Origin: Akkermansia muciniphila
Lineage (GTDB): Bacteria > Pseudomonadota > Gammaproteobacteria > Burkholderiales > Burkholderiaceae_C
Reading direction: 5' to 3'
NCBI GenBank assembly: GCA_943327015.2
Contig: CALPVM020000150.1
Coordinates: 1 to 6,227 of the forward strand
Length of the DNA: 6,227 bases
The notes under the pieces are model-generated. The model saw only the letters and a list, made by a program, of their open reading frames with translations, was not told the DNA's origin and searched no databases. Below are positions 1 to 6,227 of this stretch, piece by piece. Numbering within the stretch: the first letter of the stretch is position 1; every line of letters begins with the position of its first letter. A program made the translations under genes and the position numbers.

Positions 1-530
1 GAGTCGCGTTCAATTTTTTGCAATACATCGGCCTGGTCACGTAGCAAATGAACCAGCAACGACACGGGAGACGCAAAGTCTTGGCCGGATTTAACTGCCA
101 CACGCAGTCGATCTACGCTGCGCAGTGCTTGCTTACGGGCGCTAATCACACAATTTTGCATTACGCACATCCAGACGGTAGATATCTGGTTGGCATCAAA
201 TGAAAAATCAAATGCCACATCATTGATAACGGCCAGCAGGCTGTTCTCTTCTTGTTCAACCCGGGTTGAACCCGCGCCCTCATGAATGGTTTCAAAAAAG
301 TGCTGGGGCAAGGGAAGGTTATCGGCCATCCATTTTTCGGCTAGGGCATTACTCAGGCTGAAATGCAGCCAAACAAACGCATCACCAGTGTGGAGTTGCT
401 GATTTTTTAACCATTGCAATGCGGATTGAGAGTCAATTTCCTTAGCCTGTGAGTCAGGCGAGAAAACATATCCACAAACCAGACCATGCGTATCCGACCC
501 ATAAGAAGTTTTAATGTTTTTTTGTTCCAT
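1..530 (-). CDS. CorA/ZntB-family metal-ion transporter, N-terminal part (partial)
   Basis: Reading leftward from an ATG at 528-530, an open frame of 176 codons runs off the left edge without a stop. The protein is the cytoplasmic N-terminal domain typical of ZntB-like CorA transporters: residues 16-22 (HGLVCGY), an FVWLHFSLSN segment at 52-61, PLPQHFFETIHEG at 73-85, STRVEQ at 88-93, a SARKQALRSVDRLR stretch at 130-143 and LLVHLLRDQADVL at 158-170. Family members are homopentameric inner-membrane channels or transporters for divalent cations such as Zn2+ or Mg2+. The two C-terminal membrane helices and the GxN pore motif should lie beyond the window, so substrate and integrity cannot be judged. 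The ATG at 530 is the first start after an in-frame stop at 561-563. The Shine-Dalgarno sequence before it is poor. The gene is transcribed divergently from the kinase gene. Family assignment rests on recalled resemblance and is fairly secure; the specific ion is not. Confidence 0.85.
   Translation of the reverse strand, partial: MEQKNIKTSYGSDTHGLVCGYVFSPDSQAKEIDSQSALQWLKNQQLHTGDAFVWLHFSLSNALAEKWMADNLPLPQHFFETIHEGAGSTRVEQEENSLLAVINDVAFDFSFDANQISTVWMCVMQNCVISARKQALRSVDRLRVAVKSGQDFASPVSLLVHLLRDQADVLQKIERD
254..271. repeat. 18-bp perfect palindrome inside the ZntB-like gene
   Basis: The sequence gttcaacccgggttgaac equals its own reverse complement over all 18 bases, with no loop. It lies within the transporter coding sequence, over codons 87-93 (GSTRVEQ), a conserved stretch of the family, so coding constraint may explain part of it. 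No second copy was noticed elsewhere in the window. Confidence 0.9.
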
Positions 531-696
531 GGCCCATTCTACAAAGTCTGTATTGCAGTCTTATTTAACCAAGTCAAGTCATGTTCGCAGCTTGCTAAAA
601 CGCATCATACCGTTTCTTAAAACCATCACAAAGCCTTCATAGAGGTGAAACAAAGGCCTGTAACCATACAAGGGTTATCAGTTCTAAGGGTTTACC
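531..696. other. Divergent intergenic region between the transporter and kinase genes
   Basis: This 166-base AT-richer stretch separates two divergent start codons, so it should hold promoters for both directions. Leftward there is a plausible -35 element (see the separate promoter entry). Rightward only weak matches are visible, for example TTGCTA at 592-597 followed 17 bases later by TCTTAA at 615-620, with three of six -10 bases matching. A 5-bp tandem AAGTC repeat lies at 571-580. I saw no sigma-54 (TGGCAC-N5-TTGC) or flagellar sigma-28 type promoter and no long inverted repeat that would mark an operator. A short open frame starting at GTG 645 overlaps the kinase gene out of frame and is not believed to be real. 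Confidence 0.6.
549..577 (-). promoter_or_regulatory. Possible sigma-70 promoter for the ZntB-like gene
   Basis: Reading the minus strand, TTGACT (complement of 572-577) matches the -35 consensus at five of six bases. After a 17-base spacer, AATACA (complement of 549-554) matches the -10 consensus at only three of six. Transcription would start near 541, giving a leader of roughly 10 bases before the ATG at 530, which is short. The spacing is right but the -10 is weak, so this is a tentative call. Confidence 0.25.
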
Positions 697-3153
697 ATGA
701 ATATCCGGCAACGTATCACCTTATTGGTGACTATCAGTTTTTTATCCATCTCCACCATTGGTGGCTTTGCAATTTACGCAGCATATCAAAACGCCCAAGA
801 GGTCAAGCACGTGACCGAAGGCGTAGTACCCAGCACATTGGCGTCTGCAAGTTTGATCGCACAACTGAAAGACGTGCAACTGGCTACCATGGGTCTGGTG
901 GCTGCTAAAGACCCGGCGCAGGTCACATTGCTGCAGCAACAAATGGCCAGCAGCAAGCAGGTGCTTGAAAACGCCCTCAAACAGCAATTGGAGCAAGCCG
1001 ACTCTGTGGCCCAGCGCGGTTTGGTGGTACAGGCCAACGAGAGTTTGGTCAACTACTTTACATCGATTGACGAAGTAGCCCAGTTCAAACTGCTTAACCA
1101 GATAGAGATGGTTGAAGCGCTGATGGACGCCAACGTAGCCCAGTACCTGCGTGAGCAAGGCTCCATTATTGAAACCCTGCAAATTGAAAAACGCCGCAGC
1201 ACCGATGAGGCAATTCAACAGCTCAACGAAAACCTGATGAACACCATTACCACTTTGTCGGTGGTCACGGTGCTAGCGGTTGCAATGCTGAGTGTGTTGG
1301 GTTTGTTGTTGTACCGCCAAATTATTCACCCGATTGGCAAAATGCAGCAAATGATGACTGAAATTGCCAATACTCAAGACTTTAAGCGTCGTGTACCGGT
1401 CAAAAAACAGGACGAAATTGGCCGTTCCATCATGGCGTTTAACGTGATGTTGGAAAAAACGCAAGAAAGCTCTGAGCTGGTTAAACAAAAAACGGCAGAC
1501 ATTCAGGCCATGTTGCACAACATACCACAAGGTATATTGACCCTGATGCCGGGCAATGTGGTGCATCAGGAATACTCTACCCACTTAGAGGCCATTTTAG
1601 AAACTAAAGACATTGCTGGCAAAAACATCATGGACCTGGTGTTTGCGCGTACCGCACTCGGCTCAGACATTCTGTCGCAGGTTGAAACGGCCATTACCTC
1701 ATGTATTGGTGAAGATGCCATGAATTTTGAGTTCAATGCCCACTTGATGCTGCATGAAATCAAGATGCAAATGGCGGATGGTCGTACCAAAATTGTGGAT
1801 TTGAACTGGTCTTCTATTACCGACGAAAACGACACCACGGTGCGCATGATGCTGTGCTTGCGTGACGTAACTACCTTGCGTGCGCTGGAACACGAAGCCA
1901 ACGAGCAAAAACACGAGTTGGCCATGATCGGCGAAATTTTGGCAGTAGAGCAGGAAAAGTTCTATGCCTTTATTGAGTCATCACGCCAGTTTATTGCGGC
2001 AAACCGCAAGCTTATTCAGGGCGTAGAAGCTCAGTTCAGTGCCGAGGTGGATGCTCAGGTCGTGAAATTGCTGTTCCGCAATATGCACACCATCAAGGGC
2101 AACGCTCGCACTTATGGTCTGATGCAACTCACCAACCTAGTGCACGAAACTGAGCAAGCCTACGACGACTTGCGTAATGACCCGCAAGCAGAATGGAGTG
2201 CGCCACAACTGCTGTCGCAACTCGATGCTACAGCGCTGGCTTTGGAAGAATACGCCCGCATTAACGAAGACAAATTAGGCCGCCGTGGTCCAGGTCGTCA
2301 TGGTGGTGTAGACCGTTTCTTGATGGTCGAAAAAGACCATGTACACCACACACTGGAGATGCTGCAGTTGGTGGATACCGGCAACATGGCCGCTCTGGCA
2401 CGTGTAGTGCAACACGCCCGCCACAATCTGGAGCGCATTGGTACCGAAAAAGTGCAGGACGTTCTCGCCGGTGTGTTGGGTTCTTTGCCTTCTCTGGCCA
2501 TCGAGTTGGGCAAAGAAGCCCCCGTTTGCACCATCCATGACAACGGCATTGTGGTTAAAAACCAGATTTCCGATTTGCTGCGCAATGTAGGCATGCACCT
2601 GTTCCGCAACTCTATGGACCATGGCATTGAGTCGGTGGCTGAACGTTTGGCGAAAAATAAATCGATAGCCGGTCATATCGATTTGCATTTGTCACTGGAC
2701 AACCAGCATCTGGTTCTCAAACTGCGCGACGACGGCAAGGGTTTGGCGGTGAAGTTTATCCAGCAAAAAGCGCTGGCCAATGGTTTGATTACTGCAGACT
2801 CCGATTTGTTACCGGAACAAATTGCCCAGCTGATATTTGAGCCCGGGTTTTCTACCGCAGAGCGTGTAACCGAAGTGTCTGGTCGTGGTGTGGGTATGGA
2901 TGCGGTTAAAGGTTTTGTCGAAGACGAAGGTGGTTCCATTACGCTCGAATTTTTGACAGCGCAAGCCAGCGGCGATTTCCGCCCGTTTGAAACCGTAATC
3001 CGCCTGCCTAAGAAGTTTGGTGTGAGCCTCTCGCCTGATGTTTTGGAGCCATTGCCCGGCGTTGCTGTATTGGCTGGCCCCTTGTCATCGGCGGTACAGC
3101 TGTTGTCCAAGTCGCAGAGTTTGTTCCAAGAAGATCTTGACCAAGCCCTCTAA
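697..3153 (+). CDS. Membrane-bound CheA-like sensor histidine kinase (HAMP-PAS-HPt-HATPase)
   Basis: 818 residues. A transmembrane helix at about 7-29 and another at 184-206 bracket a mostly helical, probably four-helix-bundle periplasmic region like that of chemoreceptors. HAMP follows (about 207-258, with HPIGKM and DEIG). A PAS-like segment spans about 265-395 and ends in LRDVT, then a short helical linker. An HPt domain at about 415-520 carries the phospho-accepting His464 in MHTIKGNAR. A CheA-type ATPase domain spans about 575-772: N box LFRNSMDHGIE (635-645, Asn638), G1 DDGKGL (678-683), F box IFEPGFSTA (713-721) and G2 SGRGVGMDAVK (728-738). All key ATP-site motifs are intact. Only about 46 residues follow the ATPase domain, so the CheW-like P5 domain of true CheA is absent, as is any receiver domain. 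The start is set by AAGGG at 686-690, six bases before the ATG. It probably autophosphorylates His464 and passes phosphate to a response regulator not encoded here; the signal is unknown. First gene of a probable operon with the dehydrogenase. Confidence 0.88.
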   Translation: MNIRQRITLLVTISFLSISTIGGFAIYAAYQNAQEVKHVTEGVVPSTLASASLIAQLKDVQLATMGLVAAKDPAQVTLLQQQMASSKQVLENALKQQLEQADSVAQRGLVVQANESLVNYFTSIDEVAQFKLLNQIEMVEALMDANVAQYLREQGSIIETLQIEKRRSTDEAIQQLNENLMNTITTLSVVTVLAVAMLSVLGLLLYRQIIHPIGKMQQMMTEIANTQDFKRRVPVKKQDEIGRSIMAFNVMLEKTQESSELVKQKTADIQAMLHNIPQGILTLMPGNVVHQEYSTHLEAILETKDIAGKNIMDLVFARTALGSDILSQVETAITSCIGEDAMNFEFNAHLMLHEIKMQMADGRTKIVDLNWSSITDENDTTVRMMLCLRDVTTLRALEHEANEQKHELAMIGEILAVEQEKFYAFIESSRQFIAANRKLIQGVEAQFSAEVDAQVVKLLFRNMHTIKGNARTYGLMQLTNLVHETEQAYDDLRNDPQAEWSAPQLLSQLDATALALEEYARINEDKLGRRGPGRHGGVDRFLMVEKDHVHHTLEMLQLVDTGNMAALARVVQHARHNLERIGTEKVQDVLAGVLGSLPSLAIELGKEAPVCTIHDNGIVVKNQISDLLRNVGMHLFRNSMDHGIESVAERLAKNKSIAGHIDLHLSLDNQHLVLKLRDDGKGLAVKFIQQKALANGLITADSDLLPEQIAQLIFEPGFSTAERVTEVSGRGVGMDAVKGFVEDEGGSITLEFLTAQASGDFRPFETVIRLPKKFGVSLSPDVLEPLPGVAVLAGPLSSAVQLLSKSQSLFQEDLDQAL

Positions 3154-3157
3154 GGAG
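3152..3157 (+). promoter_or_regulatory. Ribosome binding site overlapping the kinase stop codon
   Basis: A consensus AAGGAG begins inside the TAA stop (3151-3153) of the kinase gene and lies seven bases before the ATG at 3165. A ribosome finishing the kinase would sit on this site, so translational coupling to the dehydrogenase gene is likely. The site also fixes the dehydrogenase start. Confidence 0.75.
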
Positions 3158-3164
3158 CCACGGC

Positions 3165-4487
3165 ATGAAAATTACCGTGATTGGAACCGGCTATGTGGGG
3201 CTGGTAACAGGCACCTGCCTGGCCGAGGTGGGTAACGATGTAACCTGTCTCGATACCGATGTGGCCAAAATTGAGGCTTTGAACCAAGGCATTATTCCTA
3301 TCTATGAGCCTGGCTTACAGGACATGGTGGCGCGTAACCAGCGCGCAGGGCGGCTGCGCTTTACGCACGATGTAGAGCAGGCCACACGCTTTGGTACGGT
3401 GCAGTTTATTGCGGTAGGAACGCCCCCATCGGAAGATGGCAGTGCCGATGTGGACTATGTGTTACAAGCGGCGCGCAATATTGGCCGCTACATGAACGAC
3501 TACAAAGTGATTGTGGATAAAAGTACCGTGCCAGTCGGCACTGCGGATGCAGTGCGCAGCACCATTTCAGAGCAGTTAAAGGCGCGTGGTGTAGATACCC
3601 CTTTTAGTGTGGTGTCGAACCCCGAGTTTTTAATAGAGGGTGCCGCAATTGATGACTTTATGCGCCCCGGGCGCATTGTGCTCGGCTATGACGATGAACG
3701 TGCTGCCCTCAATATGCGGGCTTTGTATGCGCCGTTTCAACGCCACCACGAGCGCATGGTGTTGATGGATATCCGCAGTGCTGAACTCACTAAATACGCA
3801 GCCAATGCCATGCTGGCCACCCGCATCAGTTTTATGAACGAGCTGGCCAATGTGGCTGAAAAAGTAGGGGCTGATATTGAAAGCGTGCGCAAAGGTATCG
3901 GTAGTGATCCGCGCATCGGGTTCGACTTTTTATATGCTGGTGCCGGTTATGGCGGCTCGTGTTTTCCAAAAGACGTTAAGGCCTTGATTTACACCGCCCG
4001 CCACATGGCAGGTATAGAGCTCAAGGTTCTTAAAGCGGTAGAAGAAGCCAACCAAGTGCAAAAACATGTTCTTGGTAACAAAATTAAGGCGCGTTTTGGT
4101 GACGACTTGCAAGGAAAACATTTTGCATTGTGGGGGCTGGCTTTCAAGGCCAATACCGACGACATGCGCGAGGCCAGCAGTCTGACGCTCATTTACGACT
4201 TGCTTTCTGCCGGAGCCACCATCACAGCCTACGACCCGGTGGCTATTTCGTCCATGCAGCGTGTCCCGGGAGATTGGAGCGGGCTGGGCTTTGCAGACTC
4301 GCCTACCGAGGCACTGAAAGACGCCGACGCCTTGGTGATTGTGACCGAATGGAAAGAGTTTCGCAGCCCAGACTTTGAAGTGATTAAAGCCACATTAAAA
4401 CAGCCCGTAATTTTTGACGGACGCAATCTGTACGAGCCTGCATTTGTTCGTGGCATGCAGATGGAGTATTTCCCCATCGGGCGGTAA
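3165..4487 (+). CDS. ugd: UDP-glucose 6-dehydrogenase
   Basis: 440 residues, the normal length for bacterial UDP-glucose/GDP-mannose dehydrogenases. This cytosolic enzyme oxidises UDP-glucose with two NAD+ to UDP-glucuronate, a precursor for capsule, exopolysaccharide or lipid A modification. The N-terminal Rossmann domain opens with VIGTGYVG (NAD-binding GxGxxG at 7-12) and carries VGTPP (84-88) and KSTVPVGT (119-126). Catalytic-region features include NPEF (152-155), Glu158, Lys210 and Asn214 in ELTKYAANAMLATR, and the thiohemiacetal-forming Cys266 in GYGGSCFPKD (261-270). The C-terminal UDP-binding domain begins near 315, with LWGLAFKANTDDMREASS. The usual arginine or lysine before Glu158 (FLxEG) is isoleucine here, a minor departure. 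The sequence identifies UDP-glucose rather than GDP-mannose or UDP-ManNAc dehydrogenase by overall resemblance; no substrate test is possible from sequence alone. It starts 11 bases after the kinase stop and is probably co-transcribed with it. Confidence 0.95.
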   Translation: MKITVIGTGYVGLVTGTCLAEVGNDVTCLDTDVAKIEALNQGIIPIYEPGLQDMVARNQRAGRLRFTHDVEQATRFGTVQFIAVGTPPSEDGSADVDYVLQAARNIGRYMNDYKVIVDKSTVPVGTADAVRSTISEQLKARGVDTPFSVVSNPEFLIEGAAIDDFMRPGRIVLGYDDERAALNMRALYAPFQRHHERMVLMDIRSAELTKYAANAMLATRISFMNELANVAEKVGADIESVRKGIGSDPRIGFDFLYAGAGYGGSCFPKDVKALIYTARHMAGIELKVLKAVEEANQVQKHVLGNKIKARFGDDLQGKHFALWGLAFKANTDDMREASSLTLIYDLLSAGATITAYDPVAISSMQRVPGDWSGLGFADSPTEALKDADALVIVTEWKEFRSPDFEVIKATLKQPVIFDGRNLYEPAFVRGMQMEYFPIGR

Positions 4488-4526
4488 AACGCCCAATTAT
4501 CTTGAGCAATAAAGGAGAAAGTAGCT

Positions 4527-5138
4527 ATGTCGGAGTTTTTTAAACAACTGGCGATTCAGCGTTGGGACGACCACCGCTACTACCACCACAGCCGTGTCAA
4601 CCAGAGCTTGCACCTTATTAGTGCTATTAGTTTTGTGGTGGCCTATGCCTGCTTACTTGTAGATCCTGCCTTAGCGGCGCTGATTGCCTGGTTGGTATCT
4701 ATGACAACCCGCCAGGCCGGTCATTTCTTCTTTGAACCCAAAGGATATGACCACGTTAACCGTGCTACGCATGAACATAAAGAAGACATCAAGGTGGGTT
4801 ACAACCTGCAACGCAAGGTTGTGTTGTTGTCTATTTGGGGTGCGTCACCATTGCTGTTGCTGATCGACCCTACTTTGGGTGGTTGGCTGCAACCGCACTC
4901 AGACTTGTTGGGTTTTGTGCACAACACCGGCTGGATCTGGTTGGCTATTGGTGTGGGTGGTTTGCTTTTTAGAACGGTACATTTGTTTTTTATTAAGGAT
5001 GTGATGCACGGCTTGGTTTGGATGACCAAAATTTTGACTGATCCGTTCCATGATATTTACTTGTACTACAAAGCGCCTTTGGCATTGATGCGCGGCGAGT
5101 GGATTGAGCCGCGCCAATCTATGCGCGGTTCCCACTAA
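4527..5138 (+). CDS. Polytopic membrane protein resembling the Mpo1/DUF962 family
   Basis: 203 residues. Hydrophobic segments at about 29-45, 46-60, 98-114 and 134-156 suggest a four-pass inner-membrane protein. A histidine-rich N-terminal region has YYHHSRVNQSLH (18-29) and QAGHFFFEP (63-71), followed by His76, His82 and His84. The HHxxVNxxxH and GHxxFE patterns resemble the Mpo1-like (DUF962) family, whose yeast member is an Fe2+-dependent dioxygenase acting on 2-hydroxy fatty acids in alpha-oxidation. The loop between hydrophobic segments differs from the yeast protein, so this is a resemblance, not a firm assignment, and function remains unknown. I recall similar uncharacterised proteins in Burkholderiales. 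The start is well supported: AAGGAG at 4512-4517 lies nine bases before the ATG. It sits 39 bases after the dehydrogenase gene with no terminator between, so it is probably the last gene of the operon. A strong terminator follows its stop. Confidence 0.8.
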   Translation: MSEFFKQLAIQRWDDHRYYHHSRVNQSLHLISAISFVVAYACLLVDPALAALIAWLVSMTTRQAGHFFFEPKGYDHVNRATHEHKEDIKVGYNLQRKVVLLSIWGASPLLLLIDPTLGGWLQPHSDLLGFVHNTGWIWLAIGVGGLLFRTVHLFFIKDVMHGLVWMTKILTDPFHDIYLYYKAPLALMRGEWIEPRQSMRGSH

Positions 5139-5152
5139 TTTGCAGAGAGGTT

Positions 5153-5186
5153 GCATGCACACTGTAGTGGTGTGCATGCTTTTTTT
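5153..5186 (+). terminator. Rho-independent terminator at the end of the kinase-ugd operon
   Basis: A perfect 10-bp stem (gcatgcacac at 5153-5162 with gtgtgcatgc at 5170-5179) closes a 7-base loop and is followed directly by seven T residues (5180-5186). It begins 15 bases after the stop of the Mpo1-like gene and clearly terminates plus-strand transcription. On the minus strand the same hairpin directly follows the aminotransferase stop but lacks a downstream U-run, so it would act there weakly if at all. Confidence 0.92.
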
Positions 5187-6227
5187 CTAGAGCAGTTTCA
5201 ATTTTGCCCGGATCGACTCTTTCAGGATGCGGCGTTTGATGGACTGGTTGCTGAGCCCCGCGTCGCGCCACCACCAGCCATCCTTGTCCATTTTTATGGC
5301 TGCGCGAACAAAGCGTTGGCACACTTCCTCAAAGTCTTGGTCGGTGTAGTTCAAACTGAAAATAATGCGACCCGTCCCCACCCAACTCAGCGCCAAGCCT
5401 TCCAGACGCAAGTAATGTTGAAACAACCAGTTGTAACAAGCCGGCTGTGTGTACAGCACGGTCCACACCGTAGACATGTTGGCGACCTGTACCGGCACAT
5501 TGGCCGCAGACAAGCGTTGGTTCAAAATCAAGGCTCTTACGTCCCAGCGTGTATCCAGTTCATCGTACAAGGCGCGAACTTCCGGGGTGTCGAGCCGTTG
5601 CAAAAAGGCATTCATGGCACCCATCACGTAGGGGTGGCTATTAAATGTGCCGCGTGCAAAGCAGATATCGGCCGGCACATCGTCACGAAAGCGCTTCATC
5701 CAGCGGCTGGTGCCACACACCACTCCAATCGGCAAGCCCCCACCCAAGGTTTTGCCGTAGGTAACGATATCGGCCTTAACGCCAAAATATTCTTGAGCTC
5801 CACCGGGTGCCAGCCTGAAACCCAAAAACACTTCGTCAAAAATCAGGGCAATGCCTTTTTCGTCACATACGTTGCGCAGTGTTTGCAGCCACTCGGTATA
5901 GGCCTCACGCTGAAACCGTGCCTTGCGCGAACTGTCCAACAACGACGAGTCCCCGGGTGCCGGTTTATTGGGGTGCAAGGCTTGCAAGGGGTTTATCAAA
6001 ATACAGGCAATGTCTTTGCGTTTACGCAGCACCCGCAGCGTTGCTTCGCTCATGTCCTGCAGAGTGAGTGTGTCGAGCTCGCGCGATGGGTTGCCGATTC
6101 CGGGTTGCACATCGCCCCACCAACCGTGGTAAGAGCCACAAAAACGCACAATTTTGTTACGACCCGTGTGGTAGCGTGCCAGGCGCACGGCTTGCATCAC
6201 GGCTTCGGTGCCCGACATGTGGAACGA
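5187..6227 (-). CDS. Class-III PLP-dependent aminotransferase, glutamate-1-semialdehyde aminomutase-like (C-terminal part, partial)
   Basis: The frame is open from the right edge to a TAG at 5187-5189, giving 346 residues of an incomplete protein. The first in-window Met (6216-6218) sits inside the conserved SGTEAV motif that binds the PLP phosphate, so the true start lies outside. Numbering from that Met: SGTEAVMQAVRLAR (2-15), YHG (30-32), pyridine-binding Asp128 in LIFDEVFLGFR, and the PLP Schiff-base Lys156 (codon 5751-5753) in TYGKTLGGGLPIG. These match fold-type I class-III enzymes, nearest to HemL. Departures include NPLQALHPN at 76-84 where HemL-like enzymes usually have an EP motif, GTFNSHP (190-196) where GTxxGNP is usual, an insert near 85-105, and a tryptophan-rich then basic tail (DGWWW at 313-317; KRRILKESIRAKLKLL). 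Catalytic residues are intact, so it is probably active, but the substrate is unlikely to be the standard HemL one. It may be the end of a longer multidomain protein. Confidence 0.88.
   Translation of the reverse strand, partial: SFHMSGTEAVMQAVRLARYHTGRNKIVRFCGSYHGWWGDVQPGIGNPSRELDTLTLQDMSEATLRVLRKRKDIACILINPLQALHPNKPAPGDSSLLDSSRKARFQREAYTEWLQTLRNVCDEKGIALIFDEVFLGFRLAPGGAQEYFGVKADIVTYGKTLGGGLPIGVVCGTSRWMKRFRDDVPADICFARGTFNSHPYVMGAMNAFLQRLDTPEVRALYDELDTRWDVRALILNQRLSAANVPVQVANMSTVWTVLYTQPACYNWLFQHYLRLEGLALSWVGTGRIIFSLNYTDQDFEEVCQRFVRAAIKMDKDGWWWRDAGLSNQSIKRRILKESIRAKLKLL

Noticed and set aside
645..908. 87-codon plus-strand frame from GTG at 645 overlapping the kinase start
   Set aside because: It overlaps the kinase N-terminus out of frame, and its product is arginine-rich with no domain. 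The kinase start at 697 has a better-spaced ribosome site and a membrane helix.
742..1218. 158-codon open frame on the minus strand inside the kinase gene, and similar antisense frames at 1273-1584, 1566-1925, 2275-2688 and 2673-3110
   Set aside because: They mirror codon use of the clearly real kinase gene on the other strand, encode no recognisable domain and lack convincing ribosome sites.
4479..4494. Short hairpin (gggcg / cgccc, 6-base loop) at the end of the dehydrogenase gene, considered as a terminator
   Set aside because: The stem is only 5 bp, overlaps the stop codon and is followed by aattatctt rather than a T-run. The next gene has its own strong ribosome site close by.
5449..6132. 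Short plus-strand frames opposite the aminotransferase (5449-5631, 5879-6067, 5923-6132)
   Set aside because: Shadows of the aminotransferase reading frame with no recognisable features.
1..6227. Mobile elements, CRISPR arrays, tRNA or rRNA genes, riboswitches
   Set aside because: I saw no regularly spaced repeats, transposase motifs, terminal inverted repeats, tRNA cloverleaf or conserved rRNA segments. Nearly all of the window is accounted for by coding sequence.

Overview
The window looks like ordinary chromosomal DNA from a proteobacterium, most likely a betaproteobacterium of the Burkholderiales type. This rests on recalled protein resemblance only: the sensor kinase with its central PAS-like segment, the UDP-glucose dehydrogenase and the ZntB-like protein all resemble versions I associate with that group. 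A gammaproteobacterium is not excluded. GC content is moderate, genes are tightly packed, and I see no insertion sequence, phage gene, tRNA, rRNA or CRISPR array.

Layout. (1) Positions 1-530, minus strand: the N-terminal 176 codons of a CorA/ZntB-family metal-ion transporter, cut by the window edge. (2) Positions 531-696: a divergent intergenic region that must carry promoters for both flanking genes. (3) Positions 697-5138, plus strand: a probable three-gene operon. It holds a membrane-bound CheA-like histidine kinase (818 aa), a UDP-glucose 6-dehydrogenase (440 aa) and a small polytopic membrane protein resembling the Mpo1/DUF962 family (203 aa). The gaps are 11 and 39 bases, and a strong intrinsic terminator follows (5153-5186). 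(4) Positions 5187-6227, minus strand and convergent: the C-terminal 346 residues of a fold-type I, class-III aminotransferase related to glutamate-1-semialdehyde aminomutase, cut by the right edge.

How the genes may work together. The kinase has two membrane segments around a periplasmic sensor region, then HAMP, PAS-like, HPt (His464) and a CheA-type ATPase domain. It lacks the CheW-like domain that docks CheA into chemoreceptor arrays, so it probably feeds a phosphorelay to a response regulator encoded elsewhere. UDP-glucose dehydrogenase makes UDP-glucuronate for capsule, exopolysaccharide or lipid modification. Co-transcription suggests, but does not prove, a link between envelope sensing and surface-polymer precursor supply. 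The most unusual items are the array-independent CheA-like kinase, the histidine-rich Mpo1-like protein and the divergent aminotransferase. I found no clear evidence of a wholly new system.
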